NCBI GenBank assembly: GCA_039519185.1
Contig: CM076846.1
Span: 127,414,182-127,478,181, forward strand
DNA: 64,000 nt
Source: Astragalus membranaceus
Lineage: Eukaryota > Streptophyta > Magnoliopsida > Fabales > Fabaceae
Direction: 5' to 3'
Both the position numbers and the translations under genes were made by a program. Shown in pieces: positions 25,887 to 36,610 of the stretch (position 1 is its first letter; each line of letters starts with the position of its first letter). The notes under the pieces are model-generated. The model was not told the origin of the DNA. It saw nothing but the letters and a program-made list of their open reading frames with translations, and made no database searches.

Positions 25887-27229
25887 TTATAGATCGGCGT
25901 TCCAAGTTCTCGGTATTGGTTCCTTGCTTAAAGTTTCCAGTTTGAAAGCTCCGTTTTTGGTTTCTGCAAATATTCTGTATGGACCTTCCCAGTTAGGGGC
26001 TAGCTTTCCCTGGAATGCATTCTTCAAACCCACGTCTGCCCTTCGTAGGACTAGGTCGCCGACCTCGAAGGTTCTAGGGACCACCTTGGCATTAAACCTT
26101 GCAGCCATCCTTTGCTTGATCACCATGTCTTTTAAGGCTGCTTGGTTTCTAAATTCTTCTATGAAGTCCAACTTCTCTCGGAGTCTTTGCCCATTGGCTT
26201 CTGGAGGGTTCGGGTGCTTGGTCCTCCAGCTTAACTCTCCAATTTCGACGGGTATGACTGCTTCTGTTCCGTATGCCATCCAGAATGGTGCCTCCCCAGT
26301 TGAAGAGTGTGGGGTAGTTCTGTAGGCCCACAAGATATAGGGTAGTTCTTTTGGCCAGCAGCCTTTTGTCTCATCAAGTCTCCTCCGTAACCATCTCAAA
26401 TTACTCTATTGGCCGCCTCTGCTTGGCCGTTGGTCTGGGGGTGTTCCACCGACGTGAAGCGGTGTTTGATGCCCAGGTCGGCCATCAGCTGTCTAAATCC
26501 TTTGTCTGTAAACTGTGTGCCGTTGTCGGTAATGACTACCTCCGGTATGCCGAATCTGGCCATGATATTTTTCTTGAAAAACTTCATACAGTTCTTTGCC
26601 ACGATGGTGGCCAAGGGCTCGGCCTCGATCCATTTGGTAAAGTAATCGACAGCGACGATTAAGTATTTCACTTGTCCTGGGCCAGGAGGAAAGGGACCTA
26701 AAAGGTCAATCCCCCACCAAGCGAAAGGCCAGGGAGAGCTTAGGTATGTCAGCTCAGATGAAGGGGCAACATGCACATCGGTGTATTTTTGGCACTTGTC
26801 ACATTTCTTGACATAATTTTGCGAATCTTCATTCATGGTGGGCCAGTAATAACCTGCCTTGAGTGCTTTTGCTGCCAGGGCTCGTCCGCCTAGGTGTTGC
26901 CCACAGATTCCCTCGTGGATTTCTGCTAGCACGTAGTCCGCTTCTGGCCCTTCTACACATTTTAATAGAGGCATAGAGAAGCCTCTACGAAAAAGTCGTC
27001 CTTCAATGACCGAGTATGACGTTGTCCGCCTTCTTACGGAAGCCGCTTCTTTTGGGTCAGTAGGCTCTTGCCCTTCGAGGATATACCGAAGGATTGGGGT
27101 TATCCAATTTTGGCTTGCATCGACGATGAGGATAGAGGTAGGCGATCCATTGTCTAAGAGGACGCTGGGACAGGACAGCGTTTCTTGAATGATGCTCCGA
27201 TGGTTACCTGGTGCTCCGGTGTTAGCCAA
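25887..27229 (-). pseudogene. Integrase region of the Tat element
   Basis: The minus strand encodes the zinc-binding HHCC part (H..GICGQHLGGRALAAK...CDKCQKY), then the DDE catalytic core with GIDLLGPFPPG, VITDNGTQF and HPQTNGQAEAANR. A break at 26396-26399 splits it from the C-terminal part, which contains LPYILWAYRTTPHSSTGEAP and the GDLVLRR...GKLAPNWEGPY DNA-binding module. Integrase inserts the retroelement cDNA into the chromosome. The stop between the two halves makes this copy inactive. Confidence 0.9.
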
Positions 27230-27605
27230 TTTGGAGAGATGTCGGCTCTAGTGTTGTCCTCCTGGGCACATGTTTCACCTCCGCCTTATTAAACAATCCT
27301 AGGAGCTCGCGTACTTTAACAAGGTACTTCTGTAGTACCGGGTCATAAGCACCAAATGCTGCGTTGATCTGAGAGACCACCAACAGTGAATCCATGTGGA
27401 GCTCAACTTGTGTGGCACCGAAGTCTCTGGCCAATTGTAGGCCGGCTATGCAAGTGTCATACTCCACTTGATTGTTGGATGTGGAGAATGAAAATGTCAG
27501 GGATACCTCAACCATTAGTCCTTCCGTGTTTTCAAGTATCAGGCCGGCTCCACTTCCTTTACTGTTTGAGGACCCATCTACGCGGATGGTCCATGTTGCT
27601 TCCAT
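27222..27605 (-). pseudogene. Second (archaeal-like) RNase H domain of the Tat element
   Basis: This segment encodes WTIRVDGSSNSKGSGAGLIL, then NNQVEYDTCIAGLQLA and HMDSLLVVSQINAAF. These are the D...E...D motifs of an RNase H distinct from the one fused to RT just upstream. An additional archaeal-type RNase H between RT-RNH and integrase is a published feature of the Tat group. Near 27250 the frame is shifted relative to integrase. Confidence 0.85.
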
Positions 27606-27614
27606 TCTGTCTCC

Positions 27615-28942
27615 TTATGGCGTCGTTGTCATTTCGGCTACGAAGTCTGCCAATATCCGAGCCTTCATGGCTGGTCTTGTCTCATACTTGATCTCAAACT
27701 CTGAGAGTTCGACTGCCCATTTGATCATTCTTCCAGCCAGATCGGGGCGATGGAGGATTTGTCTGATTGGTTGGTTGGTTCGAACTATCACTTGATGTGC
27801 CACAAAGTATGGTCTGAGGCGCCTGGCTGCAATCACTAATGCCAAAGCGACTTTTTCTACCGTCTGGTATCTCAACTCAGGTCCCTGTAACGCCTTACTT
27901 ACGAAGTATACCGGCCTTTGGTCAGTGTTGGTTTCTCTGACGAGTACTGCACTTAATACTTCATCGGCAACGGCGAGGTACAGATATAATAAGGTCTCTC
28001 CTTCTTCAAGACGTGTCAAGATGGGTGGCTTAGAGAGGGTCTCTTTTAAAACGGTCAGCGCCTGCTCTTGCTCGGTGGTCCAATTAAAATCTGTTTCTTT
28101 CTTCAGTTGATTGAACAATGGTAGGGACTTGTGGGCTGCTTTTGAAATGAAACGGGACAGCGCTGCTATCATGCCAGTGAGTTTTTGAATTTCTTTCTTT
28201 GTAGTTGGTGAAGTTATTTCGGTCACAGCCCTACACTTGTCAGGGTTGGCCTCAATACCTCTCTCAGTGAAATAGAAAACGAGGAATTTCCCCGCTCGAA
28301 CCCTGAAGGTGCACTTCTCCGCGTTTAATCTCATGCCGTTCTTTTGAATTTCCGAGAATACTTCGGTCACATCTTTGAGGTGGGCTGGATCATTTTTACT
28401 TTTAACTATCATGTCATCAAGATATACTTCGATTACCCGGCCGATTTGATTCTTAAAAACCTTGTTCATCATTCTTTGGTAAGTTGCTCCAGCGTTTTTG
28501 AGTCCGAAGGGCATTACGCGATAGCAATAATTCCCTTGCTCTGTCATGAACGCCGTTTCTTCTGATCAGGCGGGAACATTGGGATTTGGTTATATGCTGA
28601 GTATGCGTCCATAAAAGACAAAAAGCAAAAACCTGAGGCGCTATCAACTAATTTGTCTACGCTAGGGACGAGGAAGGCGTCTTTTGGACATGCCTTGTTA
28701 CGATCAGTATAATCAACACACATTCTCCATTTTCCATTAGATTTCTTAACAAGGACTACATTGGACAGCCAAGTGGTGTACTTAATTTCTTTTACAAAGT
28801 TCGCCTCTATGAGGTCTTTCACAGCCTTAGCAGCAGCTTCAGCTTTCTCTCCTTTCTGGACTCTTCTCTTCTGGGCCACCCACTTAGTGCTGGGATTGAC
28901 AGCAAGGTGGTGGCAAGCTACCTCGGATGATATCCCTGGCAT
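27615..28942 (-). pseudogene. Reverse transcriptase and first RNase H of the Tat element
   Basis: The segment 28942-28544 carries the fingers region (KWVAQKRRV, IKYTTWLSNVVLVKKSNGKW, MDAYSAYNQIPM). After a frameshift around 28547, 28547-27615 continues with YRVMPFGLKNAGATYQRMMN, the catalytic YLDDMIV, and the connection/RNase H part ending in KARILADFVAEM. RT copies element RNA into DNA. The shift at 28547 inactivates it. The protease that should precede RT is not found: 28944-29225 encodes only the acidic linker normally lying between protease and RT. Confidence 0.9.
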
Positions 28943-29227
28943 GTCAGCTGCGGATCAGGGAGATGGTGAGTTTCTCCTTGACCTCCTCAGGGAGGTCGGA
29001 GCTTATCTTGACAGTCTTGGTGGGGTCTTCTCCTAATTGGATGGAGATGAACTCGCCGTCTGGCTCTGGCCTCTTCGTACGCTTTTTGAGTTCCTTGGCG
29101 AGGGTGTCATCCTCCTCCTCTTCCTCACTGTCTGGATCATACCTGGCATCCAAGTCTGCCAAATTTACCTCAGCTTCCTTCCTAGATCCCTTGTCTGGAT
29201 CTCTTACTTCAGCAGTTTCTTTCATCC

Positions 29228-30628
29228 TTAATACTCATGTAGAAACATCTGCGCGCCGCACCCAGGCCCGCCTGAAGGGTCACAACCTTGTTCTCTAAAT
29301 TGTAAAATTTCATCTTTAGGTGGATCGTTGAGGGGGGTGTGTTCGGTGAACCTGCGGGGTCGCGCCTCACGATGCCCTCCTCCTGCTTTCTTTCGCTGCC
29401 AGGTTTCTCGAGCGTCTCCTCTGTCGTCACCAACCTTGGCCACCTCACGGTAAGTCATATCATGCTCTTCATAATCCGTGTATTTCTGCGACCTTTGAAG
29501 GAATTCACCCAAGTTTCTGGGTTTGTTGACCCCCACGTCAATTTGGAAAAGGCTTCGCTTTTTTAGGCCGTCTTTCATCCAAAATAACCTTTGCTTGTCC
29601 TCCAAATTTCGAACACATGAAGCCTCCTTATTGAAACGCTCTATGTATTCTCTTAACCTCTTCTGACTTGGGCTTCAGACGGGGAGACAGTGAAATGGAC
29701 TGTGAACATTTTTGCTAGCTGACCCCATGAGGAGATGGAGTTTGGTTTCAGCTCTTGAAATCATTCTAACGCGGAATTTTCGAGAGTGAGGGGAAATATT
29801 TTACAGTGAATAGGCTCCCTGGCGCCTCTATAGCGCATCATCATGGAGAAGTGTGCCAGATGGCGGTCCGGGTCCCCAGTTCCATCATACATCTTGAGAG
29901 CTCACAGTTTCTCCAAGGCCCTCGGTATTGGGCATTCATCCACCTTCCGAGTGAAAGGTCCTTCGTTGGAGAACCTCCTTGAGACGTCCTCGTAGTCAAA
30001 ATCTTGATACCTGCGCTGGTCGGGGGATCTCCTCGATAGTGACCCCCGGTGGTGCCTCTTGTGGGTCTTGGCCCTGTTCCTTGGCCTTTCACGAGAATTA
30101 GAGGAGGCATGTGAAGAAGTCCTGGAGTGGGAGTCGTTGGGCCAATAAGTACCATCTGGAGAGGATGGATGGGTCTTTGGAGGCGAGCCCGACCCCCGAT
30201 GTTTGCGATGCCGACGAGGAGAGCGGTGCACGTTCTTTCGCCTTGGGGGAACGATGGACGTGATGCCTTCGAGGGGGCGACCGATGGTGCCTTGAGACCA
30301 CGTTTGTCTGAGGGGGGGGGGGGGTTCCCCAGTAGGGTGGTGGCTGTTCAGGCATGGAAGCCACACGCCTTTCAATCTGCCTTAAGCGCGCTTCCTGCTG
30401 CAGCATGGTCTGAGTGCAGTTGCACAGGAGATCCAAGAGTTGGTTCATGTTCGGAGGTTGAGCACGCTCCTGAAGGGAGTCTGTCTGCGGGACCTGGATG
30501 GTACCCTCGTCAGGCTGGCTAGCGACGTTGCCCACAGGAGTGCCCTCTTGCTGGGGTGCGGGTACATCAATGCTTCGAACCCCGAGGTCTACCTCTGGGT
30601 GCCATGGAGGAGCAAGAGAAAAGTTCAA
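29228..30628 (-). pseudogene. Gag of the Tat element, frameshifted
   Basis: Gag forms the virus-like particle around element RNA. The minus strand starts MNFSLAPPWHPE and runs through a proline/charged region to 30312-30324, where 13 consecutive G (C on the coding strand) coincide with a frameshift. The next frame is rich in R, S and H and ends in RFSNEGPFTRKVDECPIP. Further shifts follow before the conserved RSLFQIDVGVNKPRNLGEFL block at about 29540-29500. The C-terminal CCHC knuckle is absent. A homologous and far better preserved Gag is at 34928-36088. Confidence 0.85.
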
Positions 30629-30656
30629 GGAGTAGAGATGATGTGAAAATAGATAT

Positions 30657-31027
30657 CTCCCACTGTGGACGCCAATATTCTGTACCTTGCCGTGCTAGGT
30701 GAACCGCAGTTGGTAGGTCTCTTGCTGTCTGGCCAGAGGTCAATGTGTGCCCGGGAGGGGTACCTGCGAAGCCACTCCGACGCTCAAGTCAGTATTGAGA
30801 ATTAATGAGTGATTTAGCTAGGAATGAGAATCTACCTCTTTATGACAATGTGTGCCAGTATTTATAGGGAGTTGTGCCCGTGGTGAGCCGTTGGATCAGT
30901 AGAGCAGATCTGAGCCATCCAAGTATGAAAATCATGAATGAGGTATATGTATTGTGGATATGAATCATAGTGATTGCGCCAATCAATGGTTAATTGCTGG
31001 ATGGGCCTCTTGGCCCAATTCAAAACA
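30657..31027 (-). repeat. 5' LTR and primer-binding site of the Tat element
   Basis: The LTR is 30676-31027 (352 bases), matching 21557-21902, with a five-base insertion near the outer end. Directly inside, 30657-30674 reads on the minus strand TGGCGTCCACAGTGGGAG, the expected primer-binding site beginning TGG, complementary to a tRNA 3' CCA. An arginine-type tRNA is possible but not certain. Confidence 0.85.
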
Positions 31028-31078
31028 AGTAATAACTTGTGTATTAATTGAATGTGTGTTATTTACAAATGTACAAAC

Positions 31079-32380
31079 TAGGGATGGCAAAACGGGTTTG
31101 GCCCGCCGGGCCGGCCCGCTGACCCGCCAAAAAAAGGCGGGTTGGGCTGCAGTATTGGGACCGCTGACCCGCCGAACCCGCCCCGCCAAAAAAAAAAAAA
31201 CCGCGGGCTAAAGCAAAAACGGGGCGGGTCAGCCCGCCGGCCCGTTTTTTTTAAAAAAAAAAAAACTTTAAACAGAATCACTTTATGTTTTCAACTTTCC
31301 CCTTCTTTCACTTCTCACTGTACAAACAATAACCAAACACGCTCTTCTCCCTTCAACGGCGTCTCATCTCCTTTCAACGGTGTTCCTGAACTCTTCTTCT
31401 CTGCAAGATCGAACATCTGAATCGCGTTTTTGCTTTCTGGATTGCTGAATCATCCAACGCGATTTATCTCTAGAGCGTCTTGTGCAGCATCACGTTTTTC
31501 TGCTGAATTATCTCCTGAATCACGGTTTGTTCTCTGGATCATTTTTTTGTTCTCTGGACTGTTTTGTTCTGATTCACGTTTCCCTGGTTCGCATTTCTGA
31601 ATCACAGTTTGCTCCGTATCCTCCATAATACAAGTTTTGTTCCAAGATTTCTTGAACAAAAAAAATCGATGCATGGGCTGTCTTCGTTCGCTGGAAATTG
31701 GTGCCTGTTTTTGTCAAATTGGTCCACAAAACAATAAATACAATTTTGATAATTGTTTGTGTATTCAATCTTTTGATCTGTGCCATATATTGTACTTATT
31801 ATGGTTTTTTGGTTCCTGAAAATATTTATTTTGGTTGCTTGAAGTTGATGGTTAATCCCTAGTTATCATTATCAAGCAATCAAAATACTTATTTTGGTTT
31901 TTAAGATCGAATTATGGATTTGGACCTTTTGGTTGATGGTTCTAGCCTTTTAGGTGACATTTCTTAATGGTTAATCCTAGTAATTCCAATGTTATTTTTG
32001 TTTTATACTTTTAGCTGCTATATAGTTAATCCTAGTAATTCCAATGCTATTATTGTTTTATACTTTTATTTTGAATATGTCAAGAGTTTTTAAAGTAAAA
32101 ATTTGTTAAAAATGCTTTATAAAAAATCTATTTTAAAAAGCAGGTGAAAAATCTTATTGAAATTGAAATGTTAAAAACATGTAAGTTTTTTGTTCAAAAA
32201 TATTGAAAAAAAAAAATTCAGACGGGCCGGACCGCCAACCCGCCAGCCCATCACTTAGCGGGCCGGGCCAGTCTTTTGAACTCGCCATTTTTGGCGGGCC
32301 GACTCGCCCCGCCCCGTTTTTAGCGGGCCGAAGGCAAAACGGGCCGGGCCGGGCCGGGCCGGACCGTTTTGCCATCCCTA
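31079..32380. mobile_element. Non-autonomous hAT element, TSD GTACAAAC
   Basis: Perfect 17-base TIRs (TAGGGATGGCAAAACGG) bound 1302 bases, with exact 8-base duplications GTACAAAC at 31071-31078 and 32381-32388. The 8-base duplication and TAGGGATGGCAA ends fit the hAT superfamily. Both subterminal regions are rich in GGCGGG/CCCGCC motifs, probably transposase-binding repeats. No transposase frame is present. Confidence 0.9.
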
Positions 32381-32387
32381 GTACAAA

Positions 32388-32389
<2 letters not shown>

Positions 32390-32457
<68 letters not shown>
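32390..32457. repeat. (AT)n microsatellite
   Basis: About 34 uninterrupted AT units immediately after the right target duplication of the hAT element. Confidence 0.95.
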
Positions 32458-32459
<2 letters not shown>

Positions 32460-32487
32460 GATTGCTAACCTACACACTTAGTTTTTA

Positions 32488-33416
32488 GAATGTATATGTT
32501 AGCCAGCTACACATTTTCTTTTGGACAAAAGAACTCAATCTTTTAAAACAAATTAATATAGAGGGGGTAACATTATAATTTAATTTCAGCAGATTTTTGA
32601 AAAAAGCAAATTGGCAAAGTTTCTTTTCTCTTTCCTTCTGCTTGCCCCTCGTTGCACACAACGCATTAAAAACTTGCAATGGAGTTTATACTCCATTTTT
32701 CTCTCTCAGTTTAGATCTGCTGCACTTAAGTATTTTCAAGACTCGTTCATTTTTTTTTCCAAATATTCTCAAGATAATATTGCGGAAGTAGAATTGTATG
32801 TGCTTATCTTGTTATTTTTTTTTTATTCTTTTAAGGATTTTAAAGTAAAATATAATACATATTCTACCTTGGTTGTCGGTTGATATAATTTTGCGATTAA
32901 TTGACAAGAACAAAACAAAGAAAAAATGTAAAAGAGATTTGAATAACTTGGGTTTATCTAATCGAGAGCGTCGAGTTCAGCGGTTGAGGCTGAACCTCCC
33001 TTAACCAAGGGTCGGGATTCGTTCCCCGCATTGGGTACGAAGCAGCGTTAAAACTCTGGGTCAGCTATCCTGCCCCTCAAAGCACTTATAATGAGCGAGA
33101 GATTAGTCACTGCTCTCCGTGCAGTGAATACCCGAATTTACCCTAAGAATAACTTGGGTTTATCAGGACAAGTGAGGATACATGGATCGATAACAGAGAT
33201 TCACTCCATTACAAGTATTGCTGTCGTCTTCAACAAAAATTGGAAAGAGAAAGAGGCGTGCAACACGAAAGAGGAGAAAAACTTGTTAAATTTTGCTTTT
33301 TTCAAAAATCTGCTGAAATTAAATCACAATGTTACCCTTTATATTAATTTGTTTTAAAAGATAAAGATTGGGTTCTTTGTCCAAAAGAAAATGTGTAGGA
33401 TGCTAACATACACATT

Positions 33417-33417
<1 letters not shown>
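32488..33417. mobile_element. Fold-back element with long inverted repeats
   Basis: The left arm from 32488 (GAATGTATATGTTAGCCAGC) and the right arm ending 33417 are reverse complements over about 150 bases, including TACACATTTTCTTTTGGACA and TTTCAGCAGATTTTTGAAAA, with weaker matching further in. The element is bracketed by AT microsatellites. A 30-base block left of it (32457-32487) resembles its right end in direct orientation. A SINE sits inside. No coding frame. Confidence 0.75.
32959..33146 (+). mobile_element. tRNA-derived SINE, copy 1, 18-bp TSD
   Basis: This 188-base insert is flanked by the perfect duplication GAATAACTTGGGTTTATC (32941-32958 and 33147-33164). It shares the order of motifs with the copy at 38889: an A-box-like GTTCAGCGGTTGAGG, CCTCCCTTAACCAAG, a decayed B-box GGGATTCGTTCCC, then TTAGTCACTG near the 3' end. 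It lies inside the fold-back element and so is younger than it. Confidence 0.85.

Positions 33418-33418
<1 letters not shown>

Positions 33419-33497
<79 letters not shown>
33419..33497. repeat. (AT)n microsatellite
   Basis: About 39 AT units between the fold-back element and the left LTR of the gag-only element. A further run flanks the other LTR at 36560-36607, so the retroelement sits in the microsatellite. Confidence 0.95.
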
Positions 33498-33501
<4 letters not shown>

Positions 33502-33950
33502 TGTACTGTATCTCTGGACCTGTATCCGATCTTAGACACAAGGTCCGATCCGAGATAGTTGGTAGGGGTTGGTCTTGATCAACCGAGCTCCGCTTCCGAT
33601 CCGGGGCAGGTGGTACCTGCGAGGACACTCCGACGCTCAAGTCAGCCAGAGAGCTAATTAGAGGTGAAGAGTAGGGAAGAGTGTGTACCTTTAATGAAGC
33701 ATTCAATGCTTATTTATAGAGTTTGGTGGTGTTAGACCTGATGAATCAGGACCGTCCGATCTTGCGCTGCGATCTCAACCATTGGTTGATGGATCTACAT
33801 TTGGTGTTGGGCCTCATTATCGTGGATTCGGCCAATCCATAACAGTTGCCCCCCAAGTCGGGTCGTCTTGGGGCGAGCTAGACTTGATGCCTTATATGGA
33901 CTTCGTGAGGGTTTTTGAATTTGAGGTCGGACCTTCGTGGCGACCTTCTT

Positions 33951-34150
33951 CAAGGCCGGGCTCATAGCTACAAAAGGGTCTGCCCCCAGCCTCGCAGTGC
34001 CCGAGATACTGGTCTTGTCAAAGATCTTCGAGGCCGGGCTTATACCGGCGAGGGTGTCTGCCACCAGCCTCGGAGCGCCCGAGATACGGGTCTTGTCAAA
34101 GATCTTCGAGGCCGGGCTTATACCAGCGAGGGTGTCTGCCACCAGCCTCG
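33951..34150. repeat. 78-bp tandem repeat in the gag-only element
   Basis: Units start at 33951, 34029 and 34107 (period 78), each with AGGCCGGGCTTATA, GTCTGCCACCAGCCTCG and GAGATACGGGTCTTGTCAAA. The first unit is the most diverged and the last is incomplete. Confidence 0.9.
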
Positions 34151-34162
34151 GCCATGTTAAAA

Positions 34163-34554
34163 ACGTGACTGCCTGAGGGACTCGAGGTGTCAATTTAAAT
34201 TCGCCTTCAGGGCAGTTTACCAGGACTCGGCCCAGATCGAACTCGCCCTTCAGGGTAATGGCAAACTCGGCCATTTAAGACGTGACCACCTGAGTGACTC
34301 GAGGTGTCAGTTTAAAGTCGTCTTCAGGGCAGTTTACCAGGACTCGGCTCAGATCGAACTCGCCCTTCAGGGTAATGGCAAACTCGGCCATTTAAGACGT
34401 GACCACCTGAGTGACTCGAGGTGTCAGTTTAAAGTCGCCTTCAGGGCAGTTTACCAGGACTCGGCCCAGATCGAACTCGCCCTTCAGGGTAATGGCAAAC
34501 TCGGCCATTTAAGACGTGACCACCTGAGTGACTCGAGGTGTCAGTTTAAAGTCG
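34163..34554. repeat. 117-bp tandem repeat in the gag-only element
   Basis: Units start at 34163, 34280, 34397 and 34514 (period 117; the last partial). Each has ACGTGACCACCTGAGTGACT, CAGTTTACCAGGACTCGG and CCTTCAGGGTAATGGC. Copies 2-4 are nearly identical, so the array grew recently. It adjoins the 78-base array next to the 3' LTR. Confidence 0.92.
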
Positions 34555-34927
34555 GAGGATCTCTGGGAGCGAAGGCGCCGACGTTCCTGCCTCGGGGATT
34601 TTTCCCGGCTTATGGAACGTCGCCTCGGAGACGAGGAAGCCAGAGACGAGGAGGGCCAGGGGAACCCTCGGATCAGTTGGAATCATCAGGAGTTCTGATC
34701 CTAGGTGGAGTTCCGATCCTCTAGAGATGTTGAACTCGGTGTCTTGGGTTCCGGTTTTAGCGTGAAACTTTAAGGCGATCGCTCGACCGATCCCAAATCC
34801 TTCCCTCCAACCTCGGAACTCACTTTTACTAAGCAATCAGTGAGGAAACTCGTAGCCGATCCATATATTAGATGGTTGAACATTTACAAAGTCGGATTAC
34901 ATCACGCCCGAAGGCTCATTCCGAGAC

Positions 34928-36151
34928 CTAGGTGAAAGGTGACCTTCCTGCGTTAATCCCTTCTTCGTGATCGATATACTTCTGAGATCGCTGGAGGAAC
35001 TCGGCAAGCGACTCAACTTGGTTGACTCCGACGTCTATCTGAAATAGACTTCCTTCACGAAGGCCAGCCTCCATGAAGTAAAGCCGGAAGGAGTCGTCGA
35101 GGTTCCGGACTTGAGCAGCTTCTCTATTGAATCTCTCTATGTAGTCCCGGAGGGACTCATTTTCTCCTTGTCGAATTGCCTGCAATACCTTCCGAGATTT
35201 AGGCTTCATCTTCGAGTGGGCGAAGTGTGCAGAAAAGAGCTTGGCCAACTGATCCCAAGAGGAGATTGTATTTGGCTTAAGAGCCCTGAACCAGTCTAGA
35301 GCCGCCTTCTCTAGAGTGAGGGGAAAGGTTCGGCACTTTATCTCCTCTGGAACGTTACGGTATTGCATAACCGTGTCAAAGTAATCGAGATGGCGATCCG
35401 GATCGCCAGTCCCGTCGTGCATTTTCAGACCTTCAGGGGGCTTCTCGAGGTGCTTTGGCACCGGGAAGTAGTCGATTTTCGCTGTGAAAGGTCCTTTACG
35501 CTTTGCCGACCTCTCAAGGGGTGGAGACCGTCGGTAGCCATACTTGCCGGGGGATCCCCGCGAGCTAGGGTGCTGACGTTCCTGCCTCAGAGAACTTTTC
35601 AGACCTCTGGTACATCGCCTCGGAGAAGAAGAAAACAGGAACGAGCTAGGCCGAGGGGAACCCTCAGGACCATAGGGATCATCGGTGGTCCGACTTGGGG
35701 GAGTCACCGATCCTCGCCCTCCTCTACACCGAGGTGGAGTGCGGTGATGGTATCTCCTCCAAGTCGGAGATCGGTGGCGGACGCGGCCATGAGTCGTTCC
35801 TCTTGAAGAGTTGCGCAGAGAGGAACTCCGATCCGGGATGTTACGAGCCCGGATCTCAGCAATCTGAGCTTCTAACTGGGTGTAGCGTTGTCTTTCCTGC
35901 TGGTCGGCCTCGGCTTGCCGATTTAGGAACAGGACGAGCTGTTGAACAGCATCGACCGGTACCTGGACGGTCGGAGGGGGAGGTGGAAGCCGGTTCCGAG
36001 ATGGGCTCCCATGAACCATAGCCGTAGCCGAGCTTCGAGCATGCACCGGGCTAAGGGGTAAGATGGCCGCCACTCCTTCCGAAGTCACCTGCTATAGGAC
36101 CGGCCCTTCACCGTCATTCAGGATAATCCTATGACGTAAGGTCGGAGCCAT
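34928..36151 (-). CDS. Gag of the gag-only retrotransposon
   Basis: The frame is open from 36091 to 34928 (about 387 codons). The natural start appears to be the ATG at 36149-36151 (MAPTLRHRII...), which is followed by an amber TAG at codon 20 (36092-36094). Either this copy is mutant, translation starts internally, or the stop is read through. The N-terminal half is proline- and arginine-rich with a short coiled segment (QLVLFLNRQAEADQQERQR). The C-terminal half is the retrotransposon Gag domain: DGTGDPDRHLDYFDTVM, CRTFPLTLEKAALDWFRALK, RQGENESLRDYIERFNREA. No CCHC knuckle or protease follows. It matches the decayed Gag at 29228-30628. Confidence 0.85.
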
Positions 36152-36555
36152 CGTCAATCAAGGAGATGGGAGAGGAACTAGAGTACAAGATTCTCCCACT
36201 GTGGTCGCCAATGTTCTGTACCGTATCTCTGGACCTGTATCTGATCTTGGACACAAGGTCCGATCCGAGATAGTTGGTAGGGGTTGGTCTTGATCAACCG
36301 AGCTCCGCTTCCGATCCGGGGCAGGTGGTACCTGCGAGGACACTCCGACGCTCAAGTCAGCCAGAGAGCTAATTAGAGGTGAAGAGTAGGGAAGAGTGTG
36401 TACCTTTAATGAAGCATTCAATGCTTATTTATAGATTTTGGTGGTGTTAGACCTGATGAATCAGGACCGTCCGATCTTGCGCTGCGATCTCAACCATTGG
36501 TTGATGGATCTACATTTGGTGTTGGGCCTCATTATCGTGGATTGGGCCAATCCAT

Positions 36556-36607
<52 letters not shown>

Positions 36608-36610
<3 letters not shown>

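Larger units (their letters stand above)
21557..31027 (-). mobile_element. Tat-lineage Ty3/gypsy retrotransposon, decayed, with antisense extra ORF
   Basis: The element is bounded by the duplication AGTAA (21552-21556 and 31028-31032) and two LTRs that differ at roughly 25 sites plus a small indel, so it is fairly old. On the minus strand the order is 5' LTR, primer-binding site, gag, RT, RNase H, a second RNase H, integrase, a long non-pol region, a G-rich polypurine tract next to the 3' LTR, and the 3' LTR. Two RNase H domains and an extra ORF between integrase and 3' LTR in antisense are known marks of the Tat branch. Protease and the gag zinc knuckle are missing, and gag and pol are frameshifted, so it cannot move by itself. 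Confidence 0.9.
33497..36559 (-). mobile_element. Gag-only LTR retrotransposon (TR-GAG type, Tat-related)
   Basis: Two LTRs (33497-33844 and 36213-36559) differ at about six positions (under 2%), so insertion was fairly recent. Inside the left LTR is a G-rich polypurine tract (minus strand of 33845-33862). Inside the right LTR is a TGGCGACCACAGTGGGAG primer-binding site. The only coding region is gag, with no pol remnant, so cDNA synthesis must have been supplied in trans. LTR segments such as GAGGACACTCCGACGCTCAA resemble those of the Tat element at 21557-31027, a possible helper relative. Confidence 0.85.

Noticed and set aside
32154..32481. Frames running from the hAT end into the AT microsatellite (poly-YI peptides)
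   Set aside because: Translation of (AT)n and GC-rich subterminal repeats; no biological meaning. The similar frames at 33354-33706 are rejected for the same reason.
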